Assembly: GCA_034096865.1 (NCBI GenBank)
Contig: JAWQFJ010001813.1
Coordinates: forward strand, 83,501-147,500
From: Theodoxus fluviatilis
Lineage: Eukaryota; Mollusca; Gastropoda; Cycloneritida; Neritidae
DNA length: 64,000 bases
Reading direction: 5' to 3'
The notes below the pieces were generated by a model. That model did not search any database and had not been told where the DNA came from. It saw only the letters and a list, made by a program, of their open reading frames with translations. The translations under genes were made by a program, and so were the position numbers. The number at the start of each line of letters is the position of its first letter. The stretch's first letter is position 1. Shown piece by piece: positions 12,660 through 22,550 of the stretch.

Positions 12660-12830
12660 ATGGATAGCATGAATCTGACAGACCGTCGGTGACTGACAGA
12701 CAGACATATTGACAGACCGATTGACTGATTCAACTGACAGTTGACATATCAACCGACAGTCTACTCCAACCGCCAGCCGACCTCAACAGTTGACCTCAAC
12801 AGTTGACCTCATCAGTTGACAGACAGATGA
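12660..12830. repeat. GACAG/CAGTTGAC-rich low-complexity DNA
   Basis: Imperfect repeats of CTGACAG, then CAACAGTTGACCT, within the LTR-like insertion. Confidence 0.7.
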
Positions 12831-13601
12831 TCTGTAATGAAAAGAGTTACGCACAATCACTCTTCCACTCCTCAAAACAGCCTAACGATTTCCCCAGAGT
12901 CAAATTCACTTTACTCTGTATAAGCGTTATTCCCAAAAGAACGCTGCCAGCCCAATTTCTTCCAAATTGAGTCAAATATACTGACTTGTATAATTTACGA
13001 AAGAGAAATCATTTCACTCCATTTCCCCAATCCACAAAAAGCTTACTTAACTTCAAACCCCAAGGTGAAGTAAGAACTTTTCTCATATATTTTCCTCCAC
13101 TCAATGACTCGATGTTACAATGTGCTTACGCGCGCGCACACTAATTCAGACACACAAAACGGTGCTCTTACCTCAACAGGTCAATGGCACATTCCACACA
13201 CAGCTATCTAGCTGCCCACGGTCATCACTTAACCGTGCAGGGTTTCTGCCTCGCGGCTACCCAACTAACGTAGATCTCCAGGCCGTGCAACTTTGCACCC
13301 CATAGGAGCCTCTCACGAAAGCAACCATTAGACTCCACGTCTGATGAAGGAATGTACCTATTACACGTTGATGAGCAGTGGGAAAAATATATCACGTCAC
13401 GAAAAAATTATTTCTGCTGACTACGCTTACGTCAGAAAATCGTCACCTTGCACTAAATTTCGATAACCTAGTGCTATCAGTGTTCAGGAATGTACAAATC
13501 CCTATCTCCAATATTCCTTCCCTTGGAAATGCTTTGCAACACAGCTAATTTTATCTTTTCTTTCTTATCTCAAAAACTTTTGTCGCACTTATCACGCGAC
13601 A

Positions 13602-14592
13602 CTTGGGTGGAGTATCGTTGGACCCACTCCTGCCACTCCTTCCTCCAACCAAGTCAGAACATCCCACAATGTTCACACAGAAGCTGACACCAAAAATGAG
13701 AATACCTTTCACGTAAACAGAATCCAGGCCAAGGAAACATCTGCCACTGACATCATGCATATGTTAGAGCAAGACTTCGTCGACATTGAAGACAGAACCC
13801 TGTCTCAAGACGACATCAAATTTTTAAAGATTGCCGAAGAGACAGTACACATCAATGAAGAAGGCCATTATGAAATGTCCTTACCCTTTCGAGAAGGCAA
13901 TCCTCACATGCCAGACAACAGAGAAAGTGTCAGACGCCGCACCCTTGGCCTCATGAATCAATTCAGAAAAAAACCCAAAGAAGCACCAAGACTACAGAAA
14001 ATTCATGAATGAGGTCATCGAAAGAGGAGATGCCGAACTTATTCCCGAGAATGAGATCGACAGAGCATCCAGATGGTACATCCCTCACCACGGTGTGTAC
14101 CATCCAAAGAAGCCGGACAAAATACGAGTAGTCTTTGACTGCAGCGCAGAGTACCAAGATGCATGCCTCAACGATCTCTTGCTACAAGGGCCAGATCTTA
14201 TCGATTCCTTGAACGGAGTTCTTTGTCGATTTAGGAAGGGCGCTACCGCATTCTGCTGTGATGTTGAAAGGGTGTATCATCCGTTTCACGTGACAGAACA
14301 CCATTGTGATTAACTACGCTTCCTCTGGTGGGAGGACGGAGACACGACAAAGCCACTCCGAGACTACCGGATGAAGGTGCACATTTTTGGAGCCAAGTCA
14401 TCTCCAGGATGTGCCAACTACTGCCTGAAACAGATCGCCAAAGACAACTCACAGATTCACCTTGAATCATCTGACTTCCTGCAAAGGAATTTCTATGTGG
14501 ATGATGGGCTGCAAGCAAACAAAACGGTCACAGAAGCCGTGAAAAAGGAAATGTCAGATTACACAAGATCACGTCAAACTCTGAAACTCTGA
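13602..14592 (+). pseudogene. BEL/Pao reverse transcriptase, broken
   Basis: Recognisable blocks are LGWSIVG, SLPFREGNPHMPDNR, then in another frame YIPHHGVYHPKKPDKIRVV, VFDCSAEYQDACLND, LLQGPDL, and AFCCDVERVYHPF (catalytic Asp block A). After a TAA at 14311 come FGAKSSPGCANYCL and FYVDDGL (the YVDD block C). A frameshift near 14010 and the stop show it is inactive. Confidence 0.85.
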
Positions 14593-14949
14593 AGACCTGC
14601 TTCCCCGAGTCAAAAGAGACAGAAACAAAGATGACAAATGTCAAACCCAGAAGAGGTTTCGAGCGTGGAAAGAACACTCGGCCTCCAATGGAACACTGAT
14701 GAAGACACGCTGAGTTTCAGCAGTGACATCAAGATGACACCTGACACAAGAAGAGGAGTGTTGTCCACAATCGCATCGCTGTACGATCCTCTTGGCTTTC
14801 TATCTCCTTTCATTCTGCAAGGGAAACAAATTCTACAAGAGATCTGCTGTACCCTTGCCAGATGATCTGCAACGTAAATGGAAAACATGGCTGAATAACC
14901 TAACCAAGGTGAGCCAAGTCCAAATATCCAGGAAATTCACCCTACTTCT

Positions 14950-15300
14950 TTCTCACCAACAACAGAAGTAGAGCTGCACCACTTCTCTGACGCTTCAACA
15001 TCGGGTTATGGCCAATGTTCTTACATCAAGTTCAAGGGACCGGAGACGCAGACTCATAGCACCTTGATAATGGCCAAGTCACGCGTGGTGCCCAAGAAAG
15101 GCGTCACAATACCTCGGCTGGAATTGCAAGCGGCAGTTTTCTCCATCAAGGTAGCGAGATTTCTGCAGGAAGAACTGGATTACGCAAACATTCAACATTA
15201 CTTCTGGACAGACTCTCAGATAGTTCTGGCGTACACCGAAACAAGGCCAAACGCTTTCACATCTTTGTGGCAAACAGGATCCACCAGGTCTTGAAATTCT
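14950..15300 (+). pseudogene. BEL/Pao RNase H region
   Basis: HHFSDASTSGYG, TIPRLELQAAV and YFWTDSQIVLAY supply the Asp, Glu and Asp of the RNase H active site, spread over two frames. A frameshift near 15290 leads into the LKFSKSNQRNYVPTEINPAD segment typical of the RNase H-integrase connection (the short ..NPADLASRG motif). Confidence 0.8.
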
Positions 15301-15749
15301 CCAAGTCAAATCAGCGGAACTACGTGCCTACAGAAATAAACCCAGCTGACCTCGCCTCCAGAGGAATGAACGTCGAAGACCTCATCTCATCTGACTGGTT
15401 CAGAGGACCAGAACTGATCAGGTCTCAGCACCTGCCAGCAGAAGATGCCTTTTTCGAAATCCCAAGTGACGACAAAGAAGTCAAACACTGTAAGGCAACC
15501 TCTTCTTCTGAAATCTCCACCACAAGCTTCGAAGACCGAATACGAAGATTCAGCACCAAAGAAAGTCTGATTAGAGCTTTCAGCCTGATCATCGCCAAAT
15601 GCGAAATGAAGCACGGGAGACAACACTCCAAGATTGAGCTTCACAAGCTCACAGAACAGCGGCTCATCAAATGTGTCCAACAAGGAGCATTCTCCAAATG
15701 TTCTACATCGACACAGAAAACACTGAAAAACCTCGATGCCAAGAAAAAC

Positions 15750-16620
15750 GAGAAAGGGATCATGCGAGTCTCTGGAAGATTGGAGAACTCACTCGAAAAT
15801 GAGGAAGTAAAGCACCTCATCATTCTGCCAGGAAGAAGTCATCTGTCAGTCCTCATAGTGAGATACAGTCACGAGAAGGTTGGACATCAGCGGCGCACCA
15901 CGACAATGTCCGACATCCGAAGAAGAGGATACTGGAGTCTAAGTCTGAGAAAAGTCGTGAGACACGTCATTAATTAAAGAGTGCATCTCATGCGTCAAAA
16001 GACACGATCCAAGGGAGTCTCAAAAGATGTCTGACCTCCCTCGTTCCAGAGTTGAAGAAGCTGCTACTTTCACTCATTGTGGACTGGACTGGTTTGGCCC
16101 ATTTCATGTCAAAGATGGAAGAAAGGAAGTCAAACGATACGGTCTCGTTGTGACGTGCATGCCAACAAGAGCCATTCATCTTGAAGTATTAGACGACATG
16201 TCTACAGATACGTTCATAAATGGGCTCAGAAACGTCATTGCCATATGAAGGAGCATCCGCACAATACAATGTGACAGAGGGACGAACTTCATTGGAGCGC
16301 ACAACGAGCTGAACGCAGCAAAAAGGAACATGACAAAGAAAGATAAAGACACTGTCATCTCCGAAATGTTGAAGCAGCAATGCGAGTTCAAGTTTAATCC
16401 GCCTGCCGCCAGCCACATGGCAGGAGTATGGGAAAGGCAAATCAGGACTGTGCGAAACGTCCTCAGTGGACTCATGGTCCAACATGGTTCCAGACTCAGT
16501 ACTTCATCTCTGAGAACCCTCTTGTACGATGTCATGGCCATCGTGAACGGACGCCTTCTCACTGTTGAGTCGCTCGAGTGCCCAAACGGTCCTCTTCCCT
16601 CACTCCAAACCATCTGCTGA
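15750..16620 (+). pseudogene. BEL/Pao integrase, broken
   Basis: A zinc-binding half (HEKVGHQRRTTTMSDIRRRG, then ECISC in another frame past a TAA near 15975) precedes a catalytic core with THCGLDWFGPF (first Asp), IQCDRGTNFIGAHNEL (second Asp, after a TGA at 16246) and AASHMAGVWERQIRTV (Glu). Confidence 0.85.
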
Positions 16621-17063
16621 CCATGAAACCAACCGTGATTCCCCCTCCTCCAGGATATTTTGAAGAAGCAGACATAGTCGCAAGGAGTCAGTGGCGTCGC
16701 ACACAACGCATCGCAGAAGAGTTCTGGAGACGTTGGAGGGATGAATATCTCTTCACGTTACAGCCACGACGGATCTGGCACAGACCAAGGAGAAATATCA
16801 TGGTCAATGATGTGGTCATTCTGCGGGACATCAACGAATGTCGCTCAGACTGGAAGCTGGCCAGAGTTGAAAAGACTTTCCCCAGCAAAGATGGTCTGGT
16901 CCGCAGCGTGCAGGTGATTCTCCCCAACACCTCTTTAAATGAAGAAGGGAAAGCCAGTTCACCATCAACACGCCTCACCAGACATGTACAGAAGCTCACA
17001 GTCTTCATCCCTGCCTCAGACAGCACGTCTTGCTCTCCCCAGCAGTCAGGTAACCAGGCCTGA
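16621..17063 (+). pseudogene. BEL/Pao C-terminal DUF5641-like region
   Basis: The frame reads RIAEEFWRRWRDEYLFTLQP, then VNDVVILRDINECRSDWKLA, then DGLVRSVQV, matching the domain after integrase in BEL/Pao polyproteins. It ends at a TGA at 17061. Confidence 0.75.
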
Positions 17064-18362
17064 GAATGCAGCCCGCGCCCGACGTTGACTTTTGCAGCCC
17101 AACTTCGTTTGATGCTTCCAAGTTCTATGATGACTGCCCCATGACGTCTTAGTCAGCCAGTCACAACTGTGTGGGTCGCATCTTCATGCTGTATGGGTCA
17201 TTCATGCAGCCCGGGTAACATTGATCCATTTGTGGGTTGTTGTTTTTTGGATTGCCAAAACAGTAAATGGTCTAGATGGTCATTCTCGTAAGCCCAGATG
17301 GAGGCTGTAACTTATTAATACAGCATTCTACGGCCAAAGAAAGGGAGCTAATTATCACATGAACATTGGCTAGCATAATGTGGATGTACCACGGTACCAA
17401 AAGAACAGACACTTGAACTTCATTGATGTCTTAATTTTGCTTGTTATCAACAGTGCTAAACTTTCAGGGCTTAGTTGGATCTGCGTTTCTGGCCAATCTC
17501 ATTAGTTGGCTAGAGAAATTTATCCTCAGCCTTACTAATTTTTCTGTTGAGTATTGGCGGTGCAAGCATTAGGACATGTTCTCTTCTTTATTTTTGTTTG
17601 ATCAACATTTGGTCTAAGTTGGATCTCGTTATCCTTCTGATGTCGCTGTGGAAGCCGGCCTTTCGGTGTGTGGTTTTTTTGCTGCATGGTTGTATGTACA
17701 AAGAAGTGACAGCAAACAGAAAATTGCTTGTAATAAATAGGGTAAGCACTTCCCGGAAAATGAAGTGAAACAAAGAAGAGAGCAAAGGGAGTGTCAGTCC
17801 CTGTCCTCTTAAGCATACAGATAATGTACGTGATAATGCTAAAATCTGACAAAGTTAAGGTGCCAGATGCACGTAAAAGGGTGACAAATACGAATTTGTG
17901 AAAGGTAAACGTTTCTGGCTCGAAACAAAATGTCAGGAGTTGATGCCTCTCTTTGACCATGTAAAAGGACGAGAATTTAATTAACAAGAATTAATTCTCT
18001 CAACGTTAAAAGTAAAAGGGTCTTTCCTGGTGTGGTTGAGCCCTGCAGGTGTACGGAAAGCAAATCTTGAGACGCAAGTTCGTTTTCCACAAGAAACAAA
18101 GTTTGATGATTTCCAATACGGATTGTCTTAACGCAAACGTATAAGTAATGTTTTGACTCAGAGGAGAGTCAGTCCTTGTCACGTAACTTGAAATTTTAGA
18201 AAAAAAATTGTATGGTGTACTAAACACGTCATGTTTCGTTAGGTTTTTTGATAGAAATTGGGAGTGACGCTCTTTTTTTCCCTTTTCTCTTTTAAGTAGT
18301 AGTCTTGCGATAAGGTAGTAAGCACCAAGTTGTGCTTAAGGGAGGAGTGTTCTTGCCGATCT
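17064..18362. other. Unannotated; possible remnant of BEL 3' flank
   Basis: Directly downstream of the BEL polyprotein, where a 3' untranslated region and LTR would lie. I found no matching 5' copy to prove an LTR. No host gene recognised; the longest minus-strand frame (17535-17987) has no motif. Confidence 0.4.
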
Positions 18363-18604
18363 GGGCCCGTATTCACAACGGCGATTTATCGGCGATTTAT
18401 TTTAACTCCGATTTATCTCTAAATTCAGACGATTCCAACTGCCTGTTCCGCTCTCCCTTGGCTGGAAACCAGTATACCTATATATAGCAAAGCGCAACCT
18501 AGAATCCTCTGACGAGCGTACCTTATCTAACCGATCAAGATAACGCGGGGCCAGGGGATAAATCGAGTGTTAAAAAGATAAATCGCCGTTGTGAATACGG
18601 GCCC
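18363..18604. mobile_element. 242-bp MITE with ~28-bp inverted ends
   Basis: The left end GGGCCCGTATTCACAACG at 18363 is repeated as an exact reverse complement ending at 18604, and complementarity continues through GGCGATTTATC. The interior has further GATTTATC/GATAAATC motifs. No coding capacity. The target duplication is not clear (CT or none). Confidence 0.9.
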
Positions 18605-19695
18605 TGGCATTGACTCTTCATATCCCTCTCTCCCCCCATTTTCCTTTTTTTTTTCCTCACCTCGTTTTTCTTGATATTTAGTATTTGGTTGGTTATTTTT
18701 TGTACTTTCATGTGGCTTTGTCTGTGTGTTCGTGTTCATGTCCTATGTTTCTTGTTGACTGATGACTTCTGACGTTTTTGACGACTTTACTGAGACAGAA
18801 TCAGCTTGGCCAGGCTGCCTGACGGACAGACTTACCAATGGAAGGACGATGACAAAACTTGTTGAGTTTAGCCCCTTTCTCCTGTTGATCTTTTCTTTTT
18901 CTTTTCTTTTTGTTTTGTTGTGCTTTGAATGTCGCAATGACAAATGTGAGTTGTTGTTTGCACTCAAAGGTAGCGAATATTATCCCATGCACTTTACTTC
19001 ACTTGCTCACGAGACCTTTGGGTTTGGTTCAGAGCGGTTTAGAGTATTGTGTTTTAGGAGTTTCCCTTGTTAGTCATATATTAATTTTCATGCAAAAGAC
19101 ACTTGTGAACAGTTTATATTTTTTTTAAGAATTGTACTGGAGATGAGTGGAGCTCTTTCCGGGAGTCTTGCCGTGTCCTTCAGAGAGAGAAGAGCTCTGG
19201 TCCATTCATCCGTTCTTCATTCATCTACAGTTTTCCATAGTGTTGAAGTGAAAAATGTTACAGTAAGTGTAAAGTGCTACTTCTAGAAGCGATGTGCGTC
19301 ATCGTGTGAATTCCATGTACCAGGGAGCCAAAGTTAATACCGGATCATCGCCTGTCAAATCTGCCCCAAGTCTCGTTATAACATGAATGTCTCGTACATT
19401 CAAAGAACGGGAGCATCTAATAAGAAAGAAATGGTTTACACAAAGGAAGAAATAACGCTGAATGACACAGTGTTGAGCATGAAATGACTTGTCTACAAAT
19501 GTTTGATCTAGTCATGCTCAATAAAACGTGACACTATTGACGTAGATGTATTCCGTGTTTATTAACCTAAACTACCCCAACCTACGGGTGTTGACAATCA
19601 TTGTTCTTTCACACACAAGGCCGCCTCGCTCACGGAAGCTAGTACACAATCGATAAAGTAGAATTTCATTGCATTTTCCGGTGTGTTAAGAGGAT
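18605..19695. other. Unannotated; likely upstream part of the Harbinger locus
   Basis: T-rich DNA with no gene recognised. It immediately precedes the Harbinger transposase exon and may hold its 5' exons, but I could not identify the terminal inverted repeat. Confidence 0.35.
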
Positions 19696-21549
19696 GTCAT
19701 CAAATGGCCCGAGAGACACCAGCTTCAGCAAATGGCAGAGAGATGGCAGCGGAGGGCTGGCTTTCCAGGTGTCGTTGGAGCTATTGATGGGACCTATTTC
19801 AAAGTCCCAGGTCCAAGAGATGAAAAACGTGACTCATTCATCTGCAGAAAAGGCTATCCTGCCATGCATCTACAGGTTCGTTATACCCCCATACACAAAT
19901 GAATGCAAAATGTGCTATTTTGATGGACCACCCAACGAACCCCACCCTAACAAGAAAAAAGAAAGAAAAAAAACAGAAAAAAGTAATATGGCCACAAGAA
20001 TTAGGATAGGTAGATTGCCTTTTTTGTTTCATTTTACCTTGAACGTTAAAAGTTTAGCTTCTTCTTTTGATGAGGCATGCACTAATGTATAGATAGCATT
20101 GACCGTGGGCTGAAGTACATACTAAATCGAATTCTTGAAAACTTCAGAGCAGCTTTATTGTCATTTTTTCCCCTACAAGCTATTTCATAATTTATAGAAA
20201 TAAATCTCTCTCTCTCCTCCCCCCCCCCCCCCAACAAAAAAAAAAACATTTTTAAAATTTGATGGTCAGCAAGAAGAGCTAATGTAGGTCGGGAACCAGA
20301 TAAAGTGTTGTTAATTTTATTTTTTGGATTGGGTGGTTTTTTCTTTCTTCACATTTCATGCGTCACATTTTATCACATTCACTGCCATAAATCAGTCAGG
20401 ATACAGACAGGCATGAGAGGTTGATAACCATTTTTTTCCCCTTCAGAATGAGTTTGCGACTTGGAGCCATTATGTGATAATTAAGCTGCCAAGGTACAAT
20501 CTGAGACTATTACAATCTCAGACTATAATTAGCATCACAATCTAGAAGAGGTCTAAATTTCTACCACGTACACCCACCGACCCTTTTTTTCCTCTGGAAC
20601 TGAACTATCAGAGGCTGTTTATCCTGCCTCACCACCAGAGAGCAAGTTACATGTATCAGTGTATGCCAAAAAGGCTTATTAAAACTGAAGTCTGTCATGT
20701 AATTTAACTTCAATGTTTCAGGTGGTGTGTGACAGTGACTTGCGCTTCCTGCATGTCACAACTGGGAGTGGCGGATCTGTACAGCAGAGTGTTCCGGACT
20801 TCTGATCTGAAGGTTATACTCGAGTCAGATGACCTTTTCACCTCGAAAAAAGATTTGCCAAAATCTTCCCACCCACATGGCCACCAGCATAAGCCAATGA
20901 AATGGCTTCATCCATAGCGCCATGGCCAGTGAAAGGGGAGGCAACTCTCGCCATTTCCTGCACATGCGCCTAGATACTGTGGTCAGCCACGTGCCCATCA
21001 CTTTCGACAACACACCGAGAACTCGTGAAGGTGCACAAAAACGGGAAGGTGGGTGGGAAATTAATGATGTCTACTGGTAAGTATGTCAGAAAAACATAGA
21101 AATTAGTTTAAATTTCTTAAAGTTTTCCCTCCATACTGACCAGTAGACAACTCATAGGTAGATTACCCACGCGGGCGGCGGGATGTGCATCCACGCAAAA
21201 GAACTGCTGACTTCAGGACTACTCATGGTCCCGTTCCGTGACAATGGGCATTTGACCCGCATCGAGAAAGAGTACAACAAAGCCCACGCACAGACCAGAA
21301 GTGGAGCGATCCATTAGTCTGCTTAAAGGGAAGTTTCGACGGCTGAAGGACCTAGACATGCTGAACACTCGAGAGATGCCATATGTGATATTTGTGTCGT
21401 GTGTGGTCCACAACTTCATAATCCAAACAAATGGCGCAGACGAGGATGACATCGATATGTCTTCATCTGATGAGGATGAACCCGCCGATACCGAGGATGC
21501 AATGACTGCATGTGACAAGAGAATGTCCATTGCTCATATGTTAGCATAA
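19696..21549 (+). pseudogene. PIF/Harbinger transposase (HARBI1-like), inactivated
   Basis: Exon 19696-19875 (60 codons, donor at 19876) carries AGFPGVVGAIDGTYFKVPGP with the first catalytic Asp. Exon 20722-about 20828 carries VVCDSDLRFLHVTTGSG, then slips frame into RVFRTSDLK; the slip removes the stretch where family members have HDSRVF, so the second Asp is lost. A DIRS fragment (20829-21190) follows. The tail has LLMVPFRDNGHLT, a second frameshift, then VERSISLLKGKFRRLKDLD with the Glu, PYVIFVSCVVHNFIIQ and an acidic C-terminus ending at 21549. It lies tail-to-tail with the SANT gene on -. Confidence 0.9.
20829..21190. mobile_element. DIRS fragment inside the Harbinger transposase
   Basis: The sequence ATGACCTTTTCACCTCGAAA through TCTACTGGTAAGTATGTCAG, then TTTCTTAAAGTTTTCCCTCC and CAGTAGACAAC, parallels the terminal repeat and internal complementary region of the DIRS element at 40.4-43.5 kb, about 75-90% alike by eye. 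It shows that related DIRS elements hit this locus more than once. Confidence 0.75.
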
Positions 21550-21830
21550 TAATCTTCATCAGTTTCGTCACAAATTAGTCTTAAAAACTTGCAAGAACTG
21601 AATGAAAAAAAAAATGTAGCTTCAAAGATCAGCCCCCTTTGTACTAATTAGTGTGCAAGTCTTTCTCTTTCGTTGTCTCTGTACTTGTATAAGTCTAATT
21701 AATTTTTATTTCTTAATTGATCTGTCTAAGAGTGCATGCGTGTGAGTGTGGTAGTTGATTGTGCTTTTTGGCCTTTGGCCATTAAAATGATTTTGATAAG
21801 CACTATGATTGTTATGTACATTTTTATTCT

Positions 21831-22240
21831 CAAATTGACTTGTAGCTTGAACTTGCTAGGTCACAGATAAGTAATGCGTTTGATCACAAAGAAATTCAAT
21901 CAATAACCGTGCTGCATATGTATATATACAACAACAAAAAATAAAATAAATAATTGTGATACTGCTTGAGATTTCCACATATGAAGCAGCAAATTGACTT
22001 GTAGCTTGAACTTGCTAGGTCACAGAAAAGTAACACGTTTGATCACAAAGAAATTGAATCAAGAACAGTGCTGGGTATATGTATACCACGAAAAATTAAA
22101 TAAATAAATGTGATACTTCTTGAGATTTCCACATATCTTTCGCTGAAGTGTCAAATTGACTTGTAGCTTGAACTTGCTAGGTCACAGAAAAGTAGCACGA
22201 TTGATTACGAAGAAACTGAATCAAGAACAATGAATGCTGA
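21831..22240. repeat. ~160-bp tandem repeat, 2.6 copies
   Basis: CAAATTGACTTGTAGCTTGA starts at 21831, 21990 and 22152, giving periods of 159 and 162 bp. The third copy runs into the last SANT-gene exon near 22240. The array lies between the stop codons of the two convergent Harbinger genes. Confidence 0.9.
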
Positions 22241-22251
22241 ACAAAAGGAGT

Positions 22252-22550
22252 TCACAATTTCTCCAAGAACTTCTGAAGCAGTCTGTTGTTTTCCTCCACA
22301 GCTTCAACCAGTCTGTCCAAGGCTTTCTGCTGCTTCTCTTCTGATGCCCTTATCCATTCGGGAGGTTCTCGCTTCCGTTTACGCTGTCTTTTGGCTCCAT
22401 CTTCACCGTTCACTCCGGAAGCACCTCTGAGGCTGGTGGATTTAGCTGAAGGCACTGGCAGGCTGACCTTAGATGTGGAAGGGACAGGGGTTTTTGATGT
22501 GGAGCTCGATGTTGTGGCAGTTGCTGAGTTTCGACCTGTAGGAGTGTTGA
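22252..22550 (-). CDS. Harbinger SANT gene, last exon
   Basis: Acceptor TTGCAG precedes 22550; stop TGA at 22254-22252. Encodes VNTPTGRNSATATTSSSTSK, a basic patch (KRQRKRKREPPEWIR) and the C-terminal helix EEKQQKALDRLVEAVEENNR..FLEKL. Present once in the locus. Confidence 0.8.

Larger units (their letters stand above)
11320..13601. mobile_element. 2.28-kb solo-LTR-like insertion
   Basis: The ends are TGTCGCG (11320) and CGCGACA (13601), and both sides carry CTTGG (11315-11319 and 13602-13606), a 5-bp target duplication. TG..CA ends and a 5-bp duplication are the LTR-retrotransposon signature. No internal coding or second LTR copy is visible, so I read it as a solo LTR or a non-autonomous element. 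It contains the 63-bp minisatellite. The interrupted BEL frame resumes right after it. Confidence 0.75.
10173..17063 (+). mobile_element. Degenerate BEL/Pao LTR retrotransposon, nested insertions
   Basis: In order on +: aspartic protease (10173-10520), linker containing PHLKHL and IGLLIGYDCP (about 11160-11318), LGWSIVG (13603-13630), reverse transcriptase, RNase H, integrase, and a C-terminal DUF5641-like region ending near 17063. This order and these signatures are BEL/Pao rather than Gypsy. Frames shift or stop many times. A gag region and LTRs were not found, so the 5' end looks truncated near 10170. Two insertions (10691-11141 and 11320-13601) split it. Confidence 0.9.
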
